This document shows, piece after piece, positions 7,723 through 15,439 of a DNA stretch of 36,116 nt. This DNA is from SB15 sp964557285 (GTDB lineage: Bacteria; Chloroflexota; Anaerolineae; Aggregatilineales; J027). The stretch spans positions 1 to 36,116 of the forward strand of contig CAZKZS010000009.1 of the NCBI GenBank assembly GCA_964557285.1, read 5' to 3'. How positions within the stretch are numbered: position 1 is the first letter of the stretch; every line of letters begins with the position of its first letter. The position numbers and the translations under genes are program-made. The notes beneath the pieces were generated by a model. The model was not told where the DNA came from. It saw nothing but the letters and a program-made list of their open reading frames with translations, and did not search any database.

Positions 7723-8292
7723 ATGATACGCCAGCTTCATAAAGACGAACGTGGGCAGACCGCCCTCGAAACCGCCATTATCCTGATTGCCTTCATCGTC
7801 GTAGCTTCAGTTTTTGCGTTTACCATCCTCTCCGCAGGCTCAGCCTCCACAGAAAAAGGCGAAGATGCCATTTACTCCGGTTTAAGCGGTGTGCAGTCCT
7901 CCATGAGCATTAAGGGTGCAGTGATTGCCCAGGACTCAACAGCGACTGGCAAAGTTGAAAAATTGGTATTTTCCGTTGCGCTGGTGTCGGGCGGCGATCC
8001 AGTAGACCTGACCGATACCTCCGGCAACAATGTAGTGGTGATTGGCTATCGGGATGGCAGCCAGTTTAAAAATGAACTGGATTGGACTGTGACCTGGATT
8101 GGCGCGAACGATGGCGACAAACTGCTGGAAGAAGGCGAACTGGCGGAAATTACTGTTCCCCTCGGCACGCTGACCCCGGCACTCGGCCCGAACACCGCCT
8201 TCACGCTGGAAATCAAACCGCCGACGGGTGCCATCCTGAGCGTCAACCGTACCACCCCCGCCTCGATTGAAAAAGTTATGGAACTCCGTTAG
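7723..8292 (+). CDS. arlB: Archaellin-like filament protein
   Basis: Major filament subunit candidate of an archaellum. The N terminus is a class III (type IV pilin-like) signal: basic MIRQLHKDERG, predicted cleavage after Gly11, then QTALE with Glu at +5 and a hydrophobic helix (about 17-38) followed by SAGSASTEKGED, the pattern seen in archaeal archaellins. The rest (about 55-189) looks like a beta-rich domain, as in archaellin outer domains. The length of 189 aa is normal. AAAAGGA lies 10 bases before the ATG. It is the first gene of the arl locus and is followed by strong hairpins that could let it be expressed above the motor genes. A type IV pilin is the alternative, but the downstream arl genes argue for archaellin. 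Confidence 0.85.
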   Translation: MIRQLHKDERGQTALETAIILIAFIVVASVFAFTILSAGSASTEKGEDAIYSGLSGVQSSMSIKGAVIAQDSTATGKVEKLVFSVALVSGGDPVDLTDTSGNNVVVIGYRDGSQFKNELDWTVTWIGANDGDKLLEEGELAEITVPLGTLTPALGPNTAFTLEIKPPTGAILSVNRTTPASIEKVMELR

Positions 8293-8341
8293 TACAGTCA
8301 TGTCGGAAAAACCGGGCGGCTCATATGAGCCGCCCACTGTA
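8293..8341 (+). promoter_or_regulatory. Perfect palindrome just after arlB
   Basis: GGGCGGCTCAT/ATGAGCCGCCC (8314-8335) is a perfect 22-base palindrome starting 21 bases after the arlB stop. Outer arms TACAGT (8293-8298) and ACTGTA (8336-8341) extend the stem around a 15-base one-sided bulge. There is no U-run, so it is better read as a 3' mRNA-stabilising or processing hairpin for the archaellin message than as a terminator. A protein-binding site cannot be excluded. Confidence 0.6.
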
Positions 8342-8366
8342 CGCGGTTAGCACTTCAAAAACAAAA

Positions 8367-8470
8367 GGCACGGCCAGGCCTAAAACTTCATACGGTCTTA
8401 TCTCGCTTCCTGATCGAGCTAGACAAAGACTACCCCACCGACTCCTGGCCGTGCCGGTGGGGTAGTTTTT
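8367..8470 (+). promoter_or_regulatory. Interleaved double hairpin, candidate attenuator before arlCDE
   Basis: Two perfect 12-base inverted repeats interleave. Stem 1 is GGCACGGCCAGG (8367-8378) with CCTGGCCGTGCC (8444-8455). Stem 2 is ACTACCCCACCG (8429-8440) with CGGTGGGGTAGT (8455-8466), followed by TTTTT. Stem 2 alone is a textbook intrinsic terminator. Its loop contains the 3' arm of stem 1, so the two either exclude each other or form a pseudoknot. The element sits between arlB and the rest of the arl genes and ends about 15 bases before the next start, so it could set the ratio of filament to motor mRNA. I know no named RNA class with this shape. Confidence 0.7.
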
Positions 8471-8484
8471 ATAGGATGGAACTC

Positions 8485-9036
8485 ATGGACTTAGAACGCA
8501 GAGTAGAAGCGCTGGAACAGGAAGTACAAATTCTTAAGAATCAGATTCAGGCGACCCTGCTGGAAATACAGGAACATCTCCTGAACAATGCCCATCCTTC
8601 CTTACGAACAGAAGCTGCCCCACCGCCGACTCCCCCTGAAGAAAATCCAGCCAGAATCAAAAAAGTGGTTCTGGAAGAAACGCTGCCACACCCACCGAAG
8701 AATATTCGTTCGGAACTGGCAAAATTTGAGGACATGAAAATCTGGGCAGAGAAAAAAGCAGCCCAACTAGGGGTTGACCGGACTCTTGACCTGATTCATT
8801 CCTATGTAGAGGCAGGGCGTTTCAGTCCCGTGATTGCGGAGGTACTCATGGAGCATATTTCTGCGTTTCAAATGCCCACCTCTCCCCCTAAGAAAGCCAT
8901 AAAACCCGTCGCTGCTATTGTCGAACCAAAACCCGTAGAAGAACAAAATGGACAGTTTCGGAACGTGGTTCTCAAACTCATTGCGGGTGTCCAGAACATC
9001 GGTATAGATAAAGCCAGAAAGCAATCCAATGGATAA
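8485..9036 (+). CDS. arlCDE: ArlC/D/E-like archaellum accessory protein
   Basis: Cytoplasmic archaellum accessory protein; in Archaea the ArlC/D/E proteins sit at the motor base and link it to the chemotaxis adaptor. Residues 1-35 form a coiled coil (ERRVEALEQEVQILKNQI). A Pro-rich linker follows, then a helical domain (about 70-133) with MKIWAEKKAAQLG, LIHSYVEAG and VIAEVLMEHIS that fits the FlaD/E signature domain as I know it. A basic tail ends the chain. The start at 8485 is preferred over ATG 8476 because AGGA lies eight bases before it. The stop overlaps the arlG start by eight bases. It appears to be the only C/D/E-type gene, so the functions may be merged. Confidence 0.7.
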   Translation: MDLERRVEALEQEVQILKNQIQATLLEIQEHLLNNAHPSLRTEAAPPPTPPEENPARIKKVVLEETLPHPPKNIRSELAKFEDMKIWAEKKAAQLGVDRTLDLIHSYVEAGRFSPVIAEVLMEHISAFQMPTSPPKKAIKPVAAIVEPKPVEEQNGQFRNVVLKLIAGVQNIGIDKARKQSNG

Positions 9037-9541
9037 GTCAATCACCACCGCTTTGCTCATCATTGTGAGCATGATTATGGTTTTGATGCTGTTTAATGTG
9101 GCATATCCGGCTATTGTTGAAAGCGGAGATGCTATCGCAAACATGACCAACCGCGCCGATTCTCGGATGCGGAGTCAGGTCAAAATTATTCATGCGGCAG
9201 GTGAATTAGATTATACGGGAACATGGCAGGACATCAACGCCAACGGTGAATTTGATGTTTTTATCTGGGTGAAGAATGTAGGGGCTTCCCGGTTAACAGG
9301 ACTTGAACAGGTTGATGTTTTTTTTGGACCGGAAGGGAATTTTACCCGTATTCCCCATCAAAACGAGTCGGGCGGCAGCACCCCCTACTGGACATTTGAG
9401 ATTGAAAATGCTGCCGAATGGACGCCCACCGCTACCCTCAAAATTTCCCTTCACTATCAGTTTCCGGCGGCTTCCGGTCGCTACTTTGTGAAGGTAGTGC
9501 TGCCAAACGGCATTTCCGACGACGATTTTTTGGGGATGTGA
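9029..9541 (+). CDS. arlG: ArlG-like stator protein
   Basis: Probable archaellum stator subunit. It has one N-terminal hydrophobic helix (about 5-30, TALLIIVSMIMVLMLFNVAYPAI is the core) with an extended helix to about 45, then a beta-sandwich domain (about 50-170) containing DVFIWVKNVGASRLTG, a pattern shared by ArlF/ArlG proteins. The helix is not preceded by a processing motif, as expected for ArlG. In Archaea ArlG polymerises outside the membrane and is capped by ArlF. It overlaps arlCDE by eight bases and is followed by arlF after three bases, so it is in a tight operon. Confidence 0.78.
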   Translation: MDKSITTALLIIVSMIMVLMLFNVAYPAIVESGDAIANMTNRADSRMRSQVKIIHAAGELDYTGTWQDINANGEFDVFIWVKNVGASRLTGLEQVDVFFGPEGNFTRIPHQNESGGSTPYWTFEIENAAEWTPTATLKISLHYQFPAASGRYFVKVVLPNGISDDDFLGM

Positions 9542-9544
9542 GTC

Positions 9545-10636
9545 ATGGAATCGGTGCTAACAGCGTCGCTTATTCTTTTTATCATTTTGTTTACATCACT
9601 GACCCTTTATCAAGTATTTATGACCTCTCAGGAAACGCTGGTAGAAAGCTGGCAGAATATGGAAACCCGACTCGATGCACAGTCCAACTCTGTGTTATCC
9701 CCTCTTTCTACCCGTATCCGTGACTCGGTAGTAGAGGTCGTGCTGAAAAACGACGGTTTGGTGAAATTCGCAGCCTTCGACCAGTGGGATGTGATTGTTC
9801 AATATTATGATGCAGGCGGCGGCTACCATATTCAGCGCCTTGCCTATACCCAGGGAACACCTATCACCAACGAGTGGACAGACGCTGTTATTTGCCAGAA
9901 CGGTCATTCTGTTGAAATGTTTGACGCCGGAGTCTTAAATCCGGGAGAAGTAATCATGCTGCAACTGGTGGTTATGCCGGAGGTAGGGGCAGGAAAATCA
10001 CTTTTTATCCGGCTGGCAACGGATAACGGCAGCAGCCTGACCCATATTTTGACGCGAAATATTCCGCCTGTGCTGGTCACAAACAACGGCTTAAAACTGG
10101 CAGCAGGCCAGACTCAGACCCTGACACGCGATATGTTAGAAGTGACCGACGCCGACAATACGCCGGAAGAACTGGTCTATACAGCCTCTGCTGCACAGGG
10201 AACCCTGCCAGAAACTTTTACTCAGGCTGACATTCATAATGGTTTGGTGCAGTATACTCATACTGGAACAGAACATGATGTCATTTTATTCAGGGTTTCC
10301 GATGGTCAGGATGAAATCGGGGAATATACATTTGAGATTAGGCTAAATCAGCCTCCGGTGCTGGCGGTGCAACAAAGCCTTGTACTTTCAGAAGGCAGCA
10401 TTATTAACCAGAATTTGCTCGAAGTTACTGACCCGGACACTGCACCCTCTGAACTGGTTTACACAGTCACCACGCCCCCCACGCAGGGAACGCTTAATCT
10501 GGGCAGTGCTTTCACCCAGGAGGATATTAATCTCAATCGCCTTCAGTATACAGGGACTGGCAGTGACAGCTTCCAGTTCACCGTATCCGATGGTATGTCC
10601 ACACTTGGTATTGCCATTTTTACGATTGTTCCATAG
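9545..10636 (+). CDS. arlF: ArlF-like stator protein with two cadherin/CSPG-like repeats
   Basis: Residues 1-170 match an ArlF: an N-terminal membrane helix (about 5-28) and a beta-sandwich with VEVVLKNDGLVKFAAFDQWDVIVQY and LNPGEVIMLQL. In Archaea ArlF binds the S-layer and holds the motor still. Here the protein is about twice the usual length: two tandem repeats of about 95 residues follow (about 172-267 and 268-363). Each begins PPVL, then has LEVTDxDxxPxELVYT, GTL, FTQxDI, LQYT/VQYT and FxVSDG. This is the cadherin-like/CSPG repeat pattern of bacterial surface proteins. The repeats may replace S-layer contact by contact with this bacterium's own envelope; that is inference. The stop lies nine bases before arlH. 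Confidence 0.8.
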   Translation: MESVLTASLILFIILFTSLTLYQVFMTSQETLVESWQNMETRLDAQSNSVLSPLSTRIRDSVVEVVLKNDGLVKFAAFDQWDVIVQYYDAGGGYHIQRLAYTQGTPITNEWTDAVICQNGHSVEMFDAGVLNPGEVIMLQLVVMPEVGAGKSLFIRLATDNGSSLTHILTRNIPPVLVTNNGLKLAAGQTQTLTRDMLEVTDADNTPEELVYTASAAQGTLPETFTQADIHNGLVQYTHTGTEHDVILFRVSDGQDEIGEYTFEIRLNQPPVLAVQQSLVLSEGSIINQNLLEVTDPDTAPSELVYTVTTPPTQGTLNLGSAFTQEDINLNRLQYTGTGSDSFQFTVSDGMSTLGIAIFTIVP

Positions 10637-10645
10637 GCAAAAATT

Positions 10646-11341
10646 ATGGAGAACAACACACAGATTATTTCCACAGGAAACCCGGAACTTGACAGCCGTC
10701 TGGGGGGAGGGATTCCAGTTGGGTCACTGGCACTCATTGAAGGGGGTGCGGGGTCGGGTAAATCGGTGCTGGCACAGCAAATGGTTTATGGGTCGCTAAT
10801 GGGCGGGCTGCGTGTTGCCCTGTTCACCGGGGAAAATAGTGTCAAAAGCCTGGTCAGCCAGATGCAGCGGCTGGGTCTGGATATTCTGGATTTTTTGTTG
10901 TTAGGCAAGTTACGAATTTATCCGATTGAACTCACCCATCTCGGAGGACAAGCGCCTGTGACGCTGTTACAGGCGATTAAAAAAGAACTCAAGCGCGATC
11001 TCATCATCATTGACTCTTTTACGGCGGCTGCCGTTCATACGTCGGATGAACGGATGATTGTTAGCTTTTTTGATGAAGCCAAACGGCTGTGTGCCAGAGG
11101 CGCTTCTGTAGTCATTATCCTTCATTCCCAGGCGCTGGATGCGAATTTAATGGATACCATCGGCTCAAAATGTGATGCCCACCTGCTGCTGCGCTCCGAA
11201 CGTGATGGGCAGCGAATCGTTAAAACGCTGGAAGTTGCCAAAATTCGCGGGGCGGAACGCACCACCGGCGCGATAGTGGGATTTGAAGTCGAACCGGGGT
11301 GGGGAATGCGTGTTATTCCCATCAGCAAAGCAAGAGGGTAA
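10646..11341 (+). CDS. arlH: ArlH, KaiC-like ATP-binding motor protein
   Basis: RecA/KaiC-fold ATP-binding protein of the archaellum motor complex. Walker A is GGAGSGKS (33-40), and Walker B is LIIIDS with Asp123. The start NPELDSRLGGGIPVGSLALIEG is typical of ArlH/KaiC proteins. The 231-aa length fits a single KaiC domain without the second copy found in clock proteins. In Archaea ArlH binds ArlI and regulates assembly by autophosphorylation and nucleotide state. It lies directly between arlF and arlI, the conserved arl order. Confidence 0.87.
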   Translation: MENNTQIISTGNPELDSRLGGGIPVGSLALIEGGAGSGKSVLAQQMVYGSLMGGLRVALFTGENSVKSLVSQMQRLGLDILDFLLLGKLRIYPIELTHLGGQAPVTLLQAIKKELKRDLIIIDSFTAAAVHTSDERMIVSFFDEAKRLCARGASVVIILHSQALDANLMDTIGSKCDAHLLLRSERDGQRIVKTLEVAKIRGAERTTGAIVGFEVEPGWGMRVIPISKARG

Positions 11342-11345
11342 ATGG

Positions 11346-13019
11346 ATGGTTCAAACAATTATCCCCTTTGAACTTCAATCGTCGGCTGTACCACTAAGCA
11401 GCTTGCCCCTATCACCTGCCCTGCTGGAAGCGTGTCAACAGTCGCCTTTTCTGGCGGAATATATCAGCCGTCTGCCCATCGAACAAACAGGGATTCCTGC
11501 CTATTATCCCAAACTCAGCCGCAATTTATCCCAGTTAGAAAACAAACACCTCATTTATCCCACGAAAGAAGGGTTGTTTGTTCATCTCTACCCCGATGAA
11601 AGCGGCGCCCGCGACCACTATATTGCCGTCGAACCAACCACCGTTGTGGATGTAGAACACCTTATCCCTCAACTGGATGATTCTCTAGTTGAGTGGGCTG
11701 AGGATATCGGGCGGGTAGAAAATAAAGAGGAAAAGAAAAGTCTGCTGCTTCAGCTAATTGATACGCTATGTACGACCAACGGGACGGATAAACGCAAAAC
11801 GGGCAAAATTGTAGTATCACCGCAGGAACTCGAAGGGATTCGCTACCGGATTCTGCGAGACAAAGTGGGGCTTGGCATCTTACAGCCCCTGCTGCTTGAC
11901 CCCTATATTGAAGATATTAGTTGTAGCGGCGTCGGCCACATTTTTATAGAACATAAAATTTTCAAAAGCGTGCAGTCCTCCATTGTGTTCCCCACACACG
12001 AAGAAGTTGATGAATTTGCAGTGTGGCTGGGTGAATGGATTAAAAGTCCTGTCACCGTGAGGAATCCCCTGGTAGATGCTGTGTTGCCGGATGGGTCACG
12101 TATCAATATTGTGTATGGGCGCGAAATTTCCAAACGCGGCAGCAACTTCACCATCCGTAAATTTAGCGGGGTGCCAACCAGCGTGCTTGAACTTATCGAA
12201 TACGGCACGATGGATTACACAATGGCGGCCTACCTGTCAATGATGCTGGAAGAAGGCATGAATTTGTTTATGGTGGGGGCAACCGCTTCCGGTAAAACCA
12301 CCACCTTGAACGCTATCACCGCTTTTATCAAACCCGACGCCAAAATTGTAACGATTGAGGATACGCCTGAAGTGTCTGTCCCGCATAAAAACTGGGTACA
12401 GGAAACCACCCGGCATATGGGCGCAGATAACAAAGGGGGAGAAGTGGGCATGTTTGAACTGCTCAAAGCGGCCCTCCGCCAGCGCCCTGATCGAATCATT
12501 GTGGGGGAAATTCGTAGTATGGAAGCGGTGGTCGCATTTCAGGCCATGCAGACCGGACACGGAGTCATGTCCACTTTTCACGCGGCATCGGTGGAAAAAT
12601 TGATTCAACGTCTGACGGGTGATCCCATCAACATTCCTAAAACGTATATCGACAATCTGAATCTGGCGGTGATTCAATCGCCTGTCCGTTTAGCTGATGG
12701 CAAATCCGCCCGCCGTATCCTGAGTATCAATGAAATTATCGGTTACGATCCGGTTTCTGAAAGTTTTTCCTTTCTGGAAGCCTTTCGCTGGAATCCAGCC
12801 ACGGACCGATTTGAATTTCCCGGTTACATGAACAGCTATCTACTGGAGCAGGTCATTGCCATCAAACGGGGGATTCATCCTCACCAGCGAAAAGTCATTT
12901 ACGACCAGTTAAAACGCCGCGCCAAAATATTTGAAAAACTCCACAAAGAAAAAGGGGTGACAGACTTCTATGACTTCTTCCAAATCCTTGCCGAAGCCCG
13001 GCGACAGAATCTCTTTTAA
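11346..13019 (+). CDS. arlI: ArlI, archaellum motor and assembly ATPase
   Basis: Type II/IV secretion superfamily ATPase driving filament assembly and rotation. Residues 1-210 are the N-terminal region. The core ATPase has Walker A GATASGKTTT (about 311-320, K317), an Asp-box region VTIEDTPEV, Walker B RIIVGEIR (E388) and a His-box-like MQTGHGVMSTFHA. The GATASGKTT form and the length of 557 aa fit the ArlI/archaeal GspE-2 group rather than bacterial PilB. I use ATG 11346, five bases after the arlH stop, with AGAGGG upstream; a longer frame from 11283 would overlap arlH needlessly. Its 3' end overlaps arlJ by 50 bases. Confidence 0.9.
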   Translation: MVQTIIPFELQSSAVPLSSLPLSPALLEACQQSPFLAEYISRLPIEQTGIPAYYPKLSRNLSQLENKHLIYPTKEGLFVHLYPDESGARDHYIAVEPTTVVDVEHLIPQLDDSLVEWAEDIGRVENKEEKKSLLLQLIDTLCTTNGTDKRKTGKIVVSPQELEGIRYRILRDKVGLGILQPLLLDPYIEDISCSGVGHIFIEHKIFKSVQSSIVFPTHEEVDEFAVWLGEWIKSPVTVRNPLVDAVLPDGSRINIVYGREISKRGSNFTIRKFSGVPTSVLELIEYGTMDYTMAAYLSMMLEEGMNLFMVGATASGKTTTLNAITAFIKPDAKIVTIEDTPEVSVPHKNWVQETTRHMGADNKGGEVGMFELLKAALRQRPDRIIVGEIRSMEAVVAFQAMQTGHGVMSTFHAASVEKLIQRLTGDPINIPKTYIDNLNLAVIQSPVRLADGKSARRILSINEIIGYDPVSESFSFLEAFRWNPATDRFEFPGYMNSYLLEQVIAIKRGIHPHQRKVIYDQLKRRAKIFEKLHKEKGVTDFYDFFQILAEARRQNLF

Positions 13020-14457
13020 ACCCGTTTCGCCCTTTGAAATGTTCTACCAGCTTACTTACCTATCGGCGATGGCGGCAGCAGGGCTAACCCGCAGCAAGAC
13101 TTTTGAAGTCGCGGCACAGTCGAGTTCGGCAGCAGCAGAATATTTTGCGGCGATTAACACGCTGGTCAAAGAATTTCGCTACGATTATCCCGAAGCGTGC
13201 CGCCGGATAGGAACACAGGCAAAATCGGACAACATGCGGAGCTTTTTACTACGGCTTTCGGATGCGCTTCGTTCGGGTGAACCCCTGCCCGACTTTTTAG
13301 CGCGGGAAGCGGAGGTGCAGGGGGAGGACTACAAAAATAAATATGAGCGTGACCTGGAAGCCATGAAACAGTGGACAAATGCGTTTTCCTCGATTGTAAT
13401 TTCTGTTGCGCTGATTGTGATTATTCAGGTCATTTCCTCCATGATTTACACCTTAAACACCAGTGTGATTACTGGTTTGGTATTCACTGGTGTGGTGATG
13501 AGTGGGTTTGGTGCATGGATTATCTGGCGGTCTGCGCCCCGTGAAATTATGGTAGTGCAGGCGGCTACAGGCTCACCCGAACAGCGCCGTTCACTTAAAT
13601 TGTTTCGTCTGATGACTCCCCTTACGGTGATGGTCGCCTCCATTTTGAATCTGATAGGGCTTCCGCTGGGATGGCTGCTCACGATTGTGGCGTTAATGCT
13701 GCTGCCCACGGGAATTGCCAGCCTATTGAGCGACAAAAAAATCCATAAAAAAGATGAAGAATTCAGTACCTTTTTACGTTCTGCGGGGGGAATGGCAACC
13801 TCAAGCGGAACGACGCTTAAACAGGCGCTAACAAAAATTGACCTGAGTTCCTTTCCTACCCTTGAACCCGATATTCAGCGCCTCAGCACCCGCCTTCAGG
13901 CACAGGTTGACCCCGAACTCTGCTGGCACAAATTTGGATTAGAGTCGGGGAGTAAACTCATTAGTGAAGTCATCCATATTTTTTATGGGGCGATTAAAAT
14001 GGGCGGCGACCCGGAACGGGTTGGTTATCTGTGTTCGCTGTTCACGGCAAAAACTGCCCAACTGCGGGCAAAACGCCGTCTGGCATCCGGCACTTTTTCA
14101 GGACTGACGACGGTTATGCAGGCAGTCGTGGCTGGGTTGATGGTGTTTGTCCTTTCCATTGTGGAAAATTTCGCCGAAGTAGTGAAAGAACTCATGCCTC
14201 AGGGCGACGCTTCCCTGGAAGGGCAGGCAGCCATGAATATGACGCTAGCAAATTTTAGCAGCAGCGACCTGCAATTCCTCTCGACCATTACCATTGTGAT
14301 GATTCTTACGCTGGCGCTGGTCGGTGCATCAGCTATTACCCTGGGTGATGGCGGCCATCGTTTAAAAGGATTCTTTTACCTCGCTATTACGGTATTTATT
14401 TCCGGTATCAGTTTTTTACTGGTTCCGCCCCTGGTCGCTGGTATTTTAAGGATGTAA
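12970..14457 (+). CDS. arlJ: ArlJ, archaellum platform membrane protein
   Basis: Polytopic membrane platform on which ArlI and ArlH act. Two type II secretion F (T2SSF)-like domains are seen: a first cytoplasmic helical region (about 20-135, with FYQLTYLSAMAAAGL and TLVKEFRYDYPEAC) and a second (about 255-370). Hydrophobic helices lie at about 137-160, 165-187, 215-250, 375-400 and 430-495. At 495 aa it is similar in size to archaeal ArlJ and longer than bacterial PilC. The start overlaps the arlI end by 50 bases, which suggests strong translational coupling. Confidence 0.87.
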   Translation: MTSSKSLPKPGDRISFKPVSPFEMFYQLTYLSAMAAAGLTRSKTFEVAAQSSSAAAEYFAAINTLVKEFRYDYPEACRRIGTQAKSDNMRSFLLRLSDALRSGEPLPDFLAREAEVQGEDYKNKYERDLEAMKQWTNAFSSIVISVALIVIIQVISSMIYTLNTSVITGLVFTGVVMSGFGAWIIWRSAPREIMVVQAATGSPEQRRSLKLFRLMTPLTVMVASILNLIGLPLGWLLTIVALMLLPTGIASLLSDKKIHKKDEEFSTFLRSAGGMATSSGTTLKQALTKIDLSSFPTLEPDIQRLSTRLQAQVDPELCWHKFGLESGSKLISEVIHIFYGAIKMGGDPERVGYLCSLFTAKTAQLRAKRRLASGTFSGLTTVMQAVVAGLMVFVLSIVENFAEVVKELMPQGDASLEGQAAMNMTLANFSSSDLQFLSTITIVMILTLALVGASAITLGDGGHRLKGFFYLAITVFISGISFLLVPPLVAGILRM

Positions 14458-14460
14458 GGG

Positions 14461-14835
14461 ATGATAATACAGCAAAAAATGATCATGCTCAGCCTGGCGG
14501 TGGCGCTGCTACCCCTGTTCATAGCAGTAGCCCTAGTGATTTATAACCGTCTTAAACAACGAGGTAAATCACTCATGCAGGAAAATGTGATGCAGGAAGA
14601 ACCCATTTTTGTTCCGCAACCTGCCCCCGTGACGGTTAAAACACCTGCAACTCCTGTTCCAGAAAAAACGGAAGAACCTGTCGTTTCATCGGCTATGCAA
14701 GACTTACTTTCTAGCGTGTTCACGGATGAGGAAGCCAATGCCCGCTATCAGGTGCTGCTTGCGGATTCCGGCGGTATCAGTGCTTCGGACGTGCTGGCCT
14801 TATGTCGTCGGATAGCTGCCCAGTTAGGAGTGTAA
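14461..14835 (+). CDS. Unknown single-pass membrane protein in arl operon
   Basis: A 124-aa protein with one N-terminal membrane helix (about 8-28), a basic stop-transfer stretch (RLKQRGK), a Pro/Thr/Val-rich linker (about 45-78) and a compact C-terminal helical domain (about 80-124) containing FTDEEANARYQVLL and ALCRRIAAQLGV. The start is three bases after arlJ and the stop seven bases before the peptidase gene, so it is in the same operon. I do not recognise the family. The topology puts the C-terminal domain in the cytoplasm. It could be a scaffold around the motor, comparable in place but not in sequence to ArlX-type proteins. Confidence 0.7.
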   Translation: MIIQQKMIMLSLAVALLPLFIAVALVIYNRLKQRGKSLMQENVMQEEPIFVPQPAPVTVKTPATPVPEKTEEPVVSSAMQDLLSSVFTDEEANARYQVLLADSGGISASDVLALCRRIAAQLGV

Positions 14836-14842
14836 AGGCAAA

Positions 14843-15433
14843 ATGGTTATGATTATGCTAATCGTTGGTGGATTGATAGGAGGGCTGCTGGTAAAACTGG
14901 CTGACCTGCTGCCACGTTTTTCCGGCTATCCACCTACTGCCAGCCAGTGGCGCGGGGTGCCGATAGGGTTTTCTATGCTGCTGGGTGTAGTATGGCTGCA
15001 ATTTGGATGGACATGGGAAATGGCTTTTTTCGCGGCAGCAAGTGCGTTTTTTCTGCTCATCGCGCTGATAGATTTGCAACATCAACTGGTGCTGAACATT
15101 CTAACCTATCCCGCCATTGCCGGAGTGCTGGTTGTGCAGGGGATCATTCAGCCAGAAGCGATGCCGCAAGTTTTGCTGGGGGGAGTATTTGCGTTTTCCA
15201 TTTTTTACCTGACTGCCCGCCTTAGTGATTTAGGCATGGGCGACGTAAAATTAGCATTACTGCTAGGTGTTTTTTTCGGCTTTCCTAACGTTCTCTACGT
15301 CCTCCTGATTGGAGGAGGAACAGGGGCTGTTGCAGCAGTAATCCTTCTGTTGCAAAAACGGGGGAAACACTATCGGCTGCCCTATGCACCCTTTTTGTGC
15401 CTGGGCGCGATTTTGGGATTATTTTTTGTGTAA
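14843..15433 (+). CDS. A24-family prepilin/prearchaellin peptidase
   Basis: Membrane aspartic peptidase expected to cleave the class III signal of ArlB. The two catalytic aspartates are D77 in IDLQHQLVLN and D134 in GMGDVKLALLLG, the GxGD motif. About six hydrophobic helices fill the 196 residues. The form around D77 resembles bacterial PilD more than archaeal ArlK as I know them. The N-terminal methyltransferase domain with Cys pairs found in full PilD is missing, so ArlB may not be N-methylated. The gene is embedded in the arl operon, seven bases after the preceding stop. Confidence 0.88.
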   Translation: MVMIMLIVGGLIGGLLVKLADLLPRFSGYPPTASQWRGVPIGFSMLLGVVWLQFGWTWEMAFFAAASAFFLLIALIDLQHQLVLNILTYPAIAGVLVVQGIIQPEAMPQVLLGGVFAFSIFYLTARLSDLGMGDVKLALLLGVFFGFPNVLYVLLIGGGTGAVAAVILLLQKRGKHYRLPYAPFLCLGAILGLFFV

Positions 15434-15439
15434 AAAGGT

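Noticed and set aside
8367..8470. Cyclic-di-GMP riboswitch controlling motility genes
   Set aside because: The conserved GEMM core is not recognisable; only the interleaved stems and terminator can be supported.
7723..15433. Reading the locus as a Tad or type IV pilus system
   Set aside because: Adjacent ArlH (KaiC-like), ArlF/ArlG-type proteins and the ArlI form of the Walker A are not part of those systems; PilN/PilO-like genes alone do not outweigh this.
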